Shown here: positions 1 through 14,169 of the stretch, piece by piece
How positions within the stretch are numbered: position 1 is the first letter of the stretch
Layout of the letters: the number at the start of each line of letters is the position of its first letter
Assembly (NCBI GenBank): GCA_003118195.1
Contig: BEXV01000085.1
Coordinates: forward strand, 404,890 to 419,058
Direction: 5' to 3'
DNA: 14,169 bases
Origin: Hemicentrotus pulcherrimus
Taxonomy: Eukaryota > Echinodermata > Echinoidea > Camarodonta > Strongylocentrotidae
The notes under the pieces: generated by a model
The model's input: the letters and a program-made list of their open reading frames with translations, nothing else
Told to the model about the DNA's origin: nothing
Database searches by the model: none
Translations under genes and position numbers: made by a program

Positions 1-638
1 AGATTAGATTGTTAGTAATATTTTTATGTGTGGATGCACAAATAAAGAGTAATTTATGCCCAGTTAAATCATGAAAAATTTAATTTTGATAAACTATTTA
101 TATAAAAATCAATAATTATGATATACAATATTCAGAAAATAGTATAAATTCTTTCAAATTCTTATTTTTGGAGGGGGAATAGCATGCACGCAATATGATA
201 CACATGATATAACCTTGGTAAATTAGGCATGGGGAAATCAAGTTTTGGGGGATAAAAAGGGAAATTAATGGATTAAACTATGTATAGCCATTGATAAGTT
301 GTGAGGACATGACGTTACAAACTGATAATCATCTTGGCAAATTGTGTTGTGATTCTCATTGTTCCATAGTACTTTTTCAAAAAATCATAACTTTTTTATT
401 AGTTATCCTTTGATTGACGTGTGGTATGTTGTTGTTGTTGTTGTAGGTGATTGTTTAATGGCGTTCATTCAATATTGAATATATACGCCATAAATCTCTT
501 TAATTTTATAAGAAATCGGTTTTACATAAGAAAACTGAGAAATAAGATTTGTAATGATAAAATTAATAAAATAGTAACGCAATTTATTAGGAGTCTCTGG
601 TGGTATGGGTACGGTACACTCGACTCGTCTAATAATGC

Positions 639-645
639 TGACGTA
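639..645 (+). promoter_or_regulatory. CRE-like TGACGTA
   Basis: Lies 18 bases before the CLEAR-type palindrome in the presumed promoter and matches a CREB/ATF-type site. Two further TGACGT words lie at 310-315 and 415-420. Short motifs like these occur by chance, so this is tentative. Confidence 0.3.
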
Positions 646-662
646 GATGGCAGCATTCAAAA

Positions 663-670
663 TCACGTGA
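663..670. promoter_or_regulatory. CLEAR/E-box palindrome TCACGTGA
   Basis: A perfect 8-base palindrome 98 bases before the start codon. It is the core of the CLEAR element (GTCACGTGAC) bound by TFEB/TFE3/MITF-type bHLH factors, which are known to activate V-ATPase and other lysosomal genes. The match and position are seen; function is inferred from the gene's identity. Confidence 0.55.
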
Positions 671-767
671 GCTAGCAATAATCGACCAAGTGAATCCTGT
701 GAATTGAAACAAGGACAATTTCTCTTCGAAAAATCGACGAAAAATTGGTATTCTTTCGGGAGCTAAG

Positions 768-10553
<9,786 letters not shown>

Positions 10554-10641
10554 CCCTCCTCTATAACCTTTATCATCGCTCTTATTCTTGTTTCTTCGTA
10601 GTTAAACTGCTATATTAAAGTATTTCTTTTTCTTTTTGGGC

Positions 10642-10647
10642 AATAAA
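10642..10647 (+). terminator. Proximal polyadenylation signal AATAAA
   Basis: A canonical hexamer 88 bases after the stop codon, followed by a GT-rich stretch near 10670-10700, a normal arrangement for 3' end formation. It would give a short 3' UTR of about 110 bases. Other AATAAA signals downstream may give longer forms. Confidence 0.55.
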
Positions 10648-12013
10648 TATGTCTTTTTATTAATAGGGTTTGTAATCATGTGTCTTGGTAGTTTATTGTC
10701 CTTGGTCGCCCTTGACCCCTTACCGACCTTCTATTATCCACATCTAATTTCGCATGTTGTAGTTCAGCTTTTACATGTATAGAAGATAGGACATTTTCAT
10801 ATGTCCTCCCCCCCCCCCCCTTCCTCCCTTAGAAAAAAATTGGAATATTCCAGTTGCCCCTATGTAAAACGTGTTAAAAAAATTGTGAAGACACTTCTGG
10901 TTTTGAAAAGATGAAGAGTTCTGGTTTTAAAGGAGATTAGAAGAACATCTGCCCGAGCAACATGCATGTAATGAATAGTCGATAAGAAGTAGTTTTCATC
11001 ATATCATGTCAGTCAAATTAAGTAAATTGAGGAATATGTAGAAATGTTGTAATTTGTTTATGGAAGTACATGTACATGTAGTATGATGTTAATGAACAAA
11101 AGAAACGAAAATGATGTTGAAAAATTGAATCGTATTTCAGCATTGTATCTCTTAACTAGCAGTTCCCTTGATAAGAACATAAACCAACTCATTATTAAAT
11201 CCTGCCTTTCCCTATTATGTATGTTACATTGGACATAGCCTCCCTGTAAGTGTATTGTAAGAATTGTGTCATTTGAAAGTTGATACTCTAAATAGTAATC
11301 CCACTTTCCAAAGTGAACAATTATTTGTGGTTACAGTATATATTTTGTGCAACTTTGTGTTACCGAGATAATTTAATTCATACTTGTGTTCACGCTGGGC
11401 ATCATATGCATCATAGATGTTAAAGATATATGTTATATGTTGAAATATTTGTATTGGTTAGTATAGGGTCATCACATCAGATCAAACAGGGAAGACCTAA
11501 ACTTCCACAGAAATGTAGGATCATACATGATATATAAATTATATTATTGCCGTAAAGTATTTTACTAGTATTGTGTCAGAATATGATCTTTCAAGCTAGG
11601 AGACGTTTCCTTTAGTAAACACATAAGATGCTAGATATTCAATATATTATTAGAAATTTAACTTGTCTTTTTGTTATTGATAAAATGTTTCATGTTGTCT
11701 GTGATTAAATTCCATTGACCAAACATTCCAAGGATAATCAGTAAAATAATACCAGTGAATAATACGTACATGCCGTTAGCAGAAGTTTGCTTTAGACTTT
11801 TATTTCCTTTTTTAGCTAGAAGCTATGTATAACCCTCTCTTCTGTTATTCATGCATGTGCATGTAATGTAGGCATACTTTTGATTGCAATCTTTCCTCTG
11901 CATGTTTGGTAATTAATCAGAAGTGATTGGGTTTATTGAAAAGTGGTGCTTTGAGCAAAAGGGTTATATTGTTAGTCTCTACTTTTATTGCATGCTTACT
12001 ATTGCACTCATGC

Positions 12014-12019
12014 AATAAA
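12014..12019 (+). terminator. Possible distal polyadenylation signal AATAAA
   Basis: A canonical hexamer about 1.46 kb after the stop codon, with a T-rich stretch after it. Plausible only if transcription continues past the proximal signal. Confidence 0.2.
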
Positions 12020-13062
12020 TTTAACTACCATATTTTTCTCTTAACTGTTGAAGACGGGTGTACCAGTAGGTAAGGTAATGTCTACGTCCATGACATTCTC
12101 CCTAATGAATTTAGAAAATGCAAAATTGTTCAAAGGAACACATTTATGCAATTCATGTCATATACTTTTTAGTTTGATTTGTGATTGTGACTGAGCCCAT
12201 GCACTTTCTAATGATTAGTAATAATGCATAAAGGGTCTTCTAAAATTGAATTACAGTACATGAGAATACTGTATTTCTACCAAACAACGCAATCTTGAAA
12301 AAGAATTTTTTGATTGATATTGAAAGTATACATCTTGAGAGAATTCTTGCATTCGCAAACAGATGTGAAAATATGTATTGTGTATGCCTCTGAAAAGCAC
12401 ATACTCTTGTAATGAAGTAAACAGTACAATCAAAAGCACAGCCATTTGAATTTCTCTGCACAATGGCAATCAAAATTCATATTTCATCTGCCTTTTATTA
12501 AAATGTGAAAATATTGCAAAACTGATGTCGGCCAGCATGTTATAACTCCCAATTAAATGGTTAAGATTAATTAATGGTTATATTAAACAAATACTGATGC
12601 TCAGTGATGAAGAATATTTTGATGGAAGTCTTGTGAATGTAGCTCTAATACATTGTCATTACACTTCATATGCATCTTATACAGACGTGTATTTTCAAAA
12701 GATACATGTTCAAAAGGATTGTATTTTAGTCTTATAAATGTATGTACATATAGATGTTAAAATGGTTCATAGAAATTTATCAAAATGAATGATATATTGA
12801 TATACTCTTAAAGTGAGATTACAGAATGTTCGAGTTGGAGGTAAATTTATTACCAAATCACCAACATATAAATTCATTTATAGTCAATAGTGTACCCAAG
12901 TGCTAACATCACATTTGCTCATCATTCAGGTAACTGGTTCTAACAATAGCTGTGCATGAGGTTCACCTTGAAATCATCCAAGCAACGGGCTGGAGCAGGG
13001 ACAATTCAGGGGCTGGTGTGATCAGTATACCATTGTGTTTAGCACAAAATTGTTTGGAACCA

Positions 13063-13099
13063 GGCCAATTTGACAACTTGGCCAGTGTGACGTCACACT
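13063..13099. repeat. Adjacent inverted repeats with CRE palindrome
   Basis: GGCCAA (13063-13068) and TTGGCC (13078-13083) form a 6-base inverted repeat, followed at once by the perfect 16-base palindrome AGTGTGACGTCACACT (13084-13099), which contains a full CRE, TGACGTCA. The left arm also holds a CCAAT word. Confidence 0.6.
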
Positions 13100-13191
13100 T
13101 TGGTACTCTATACATAAATATGATTTGGAAACTTAAGCAGAATGTTTATCGTTGGATGTATATCATATTGGATGTTGAATGTCAGTACTGC

Positions 13192-13197
13192 AATAAA
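13192..13197 (+). terminator. Possible distal polyadenylation signal AATAAA
   Basis: A canonical hexamer just before the repetitive block begins. It would end a 2.6-kb 3' UTR; there is no independent support. Confidence 0.2.
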
Positions 13198-13370
13198 TGA
13201 TATATACCATGTATATTTACCCAAATGATTGTGACAGGAGTTTTTAAAAATGATGTACTCTGATTCCAATGTGATAAAAAGTGTTTACGAACAGGTAGAG
13301 CAAAGCGAGCGGAACAAGTGGAGTGTAAATTATCATGGGTGTCTGAGGGAAAGACCCAGCGGGGGGTCAA

Positions 13371-13573
13371 GAAGCTCAGGGGTTTTAGGCATTTAATTAT
13401 GGTCTGATGAGAATCCAGGAGGCTGCCTTAGGGCCCTTGGTGGGGTCCAGTCTGCAGAGCCCGGCGGAAGCTCAGGTTTTTTTTAGGCATTTAACTACGG
13501 TCACATGAGCATCCAGGGGCCCTCTTTAAGGCCATTGGTCTGATCCAGGGGGCAGAGCCCCCGGAAGCTCAGG
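13371..13573 (+). repeat. Tandem repeat, 96/97-base unit, 2.1 copies
   Basis: The phrase GAAGCTCAGG starts at 13371, 13467 and 13564, giving unit lengths of 96 and 97. Each full unit then holds TTTTAGGCATTTAA, ATCCAGG and CAGAGCCC in the same order. A degenerate, shorter relative may precede it (13330-13370). The block is GC-richer than the rest of the window, as expected for an inserted repeat family. Confidence 0.7.
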
Positions 13574-14169
13574 GAAAAACAATGCCATTTCAGCAACATT
13601 TTGTAAATCACTGGTATTGAATTAAAAATAAACCAAGTTTACATTTTATTAGGGGGCATCTGGCCCCAAGCCCCACCCTCCCCCCCATCATTACGCCAGT
13701 GCGAGGGAGCATAGTGAGTAGGGACTTGCAGGTTCGCAGGAAGACAATGGGGATTGCTATGATCGACGTCCTTTTAATGCAATGCCTTGAATGGACGTCA
13801 CACGTATCAGTCCACGCAAACCTAAAAGTCCCTAATGAGAGGGGTGAAGGTGACGGTGACGGAAGTGACTACCCCTCACAGGTTTTTGAAGTTTTGTTGT
13901 ATTAAAAAAATGATATTTCTCAGCAAAACTAGTTTAAAAAACAAGCAATATACCTTTTTTTCATACTTCACTTTTCTACAATATTTACTCGAACACTTTG
14001 GAGGATATTATGCGAGGAGCGTAGCTACCGAGCTTGATGATTTTTGCAATCTATTTGTCTAAACGCTGTACTCTAGGGCTCCCAGAGCCTAAAAGTCTGT
14101 TGCAGTCTTCAGTCAGTATTTGCTAAACACTTTTTATGGCACTTTTTCAAATTTTGTGGGGGGGGGGGG
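13574..14169 (+). other. Repetitive or unassigned DNA at the window edge
   Basis: No gene recognised. It contains a C-rich stretch (13670-13686), GCGAGG-AGC phrases at 13701-13718 and 14012-14033 that look like pieces of a dispersed repeat family, and a 12-base G run that ends the window. Overlapping open frames at 13699-13905 and 13835-14062 run through these repeats and show no known domain. Confidence 0.5.

Larger units (their letters stand above)
1..767 (+). promoter_or_regulatory. Upstream region: likely promoter and 5' UTR
   Basis: No coding region was recognised here. The first ~580 bases are AT-rich. Base composition becomes more balanced from about 590, suggesting that the core promoter and 5' UTR lie in roughly 590-767. 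No clear TATA box is positioned before a visible start site, so the transcription start cannot be fixed. A (GTT)n microsatellite lies at 428-444, ending in TTGTAG|GTGA, which resembles a splice acceptor; an upstream non-coding exon cannot be excluded. Regulatory words are listed separately. Confidence 0.5.
10554..13230 (+). other. 3' UTR and/or intergenic AT-rich DNA
   Basis: About 2.7 kb without a recognisable gene on either strand. It could be a long 3' UTR if distal poly-A signals at 12014-12019 or 13192-13197 are used, or intergenic DNA if the proximal one is. It includes a 13-base C run (10808-10820), several catgcatg/acatgta words and a palindromic cluster at 13063-13099. Confidence 0.6.

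Noticed and set aside
451..678. Overlapping open frames on both strands upstream of exon 1
   Set aside because: Short, AT-driven compositions without known motifs. They overlap the presumed promoter and are out of keeping with the gene.
12240..12473. Two overlapping minus-strand frames downstream of the gene
   Set aside because: Overlap each other in different frames, have no known motif, and lie in unremarkable AT-rich DNA.
12952..13200. 82-codon plus-strand frame after the gene
   Set aside because: No domain recognised. It crosses the CRE palindrome and ends at an AATAAA; a chance frame is more likely.
13835..14062. 75-codon frame near the right edge
   Set aside because: Runs through GCGAGG-AGC repeat phrases; no recognised domain, and repeat-derived frames are common.

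Overview
The window is animal nuclear DNA carrying one complete, intact protein-coding gene on the plus strand: the B subunit (non-catalytic, nucleotide-binding) of the cytosolic V1 sector of the vacuolar-type proton ATPase. Fourteen exons between 768 and 10553 join into a 1,491-base reading frame (496 residues plus stop). All 13 introns are GT-AG, reading phase is kept across every junction, and the protein is conserved from end to end. The protein looks like that of an invertebrate animal. AT-rich introns, many ACATGTA words and short dispersed repeats suggest a marine invertebrate, perhaps a sea urchin or related deuterostome; that placement is inference, not proof.

Layout. 1-767: upstream DNA, promoter and 5' UTR, with a palindromic TCACGTGA (CLEAR/TFEB-type) site about 100 bases before the start codon and three TGACGT words. 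768-858: exon 1. 859-3315: a 2.46-kb first intron with a long T/C-rich tract. 3316-10553: exons 2-14, separated by 342-746-base introns. Some introns hold extra structure: a poly-A-tailed segment (intron 3), two copies of a ~196-base dispersed element (introns 6 and 10), a strong foldback (intron 7) and a 30-base copy of the exon 13 acceptor region (intron 12). 10554-13230: 3' UTR and/or intergenic AT-rich DNA with several AATAAA signals and no recognisable gene. 13280-14169: GC-richer repetitive DNA with a 96/97-base tandem repeat, ending in a G homopolymer at the window edge.

How it works together. The gene encodes a housekeeping subunit that alternates with subunit A in the A3B3 hexamer driving proton pumping into lysosomes, endosomes and other acidic compartments. 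The CLEAR-type site fits the known lysosomal co-regulation of V-ATPase genes by TFEB/MITF-family factors. I found no tRNA, rRNA, CRISPR array or second protein gene. Most remaining open frames are read-throughs of exons or chance frames in AT-rich DNA. No wholly new biological system is evident; the most interesting item is the duplicated splice acceptor with exon start in intron 12, which could act as a decoy or poison exon.
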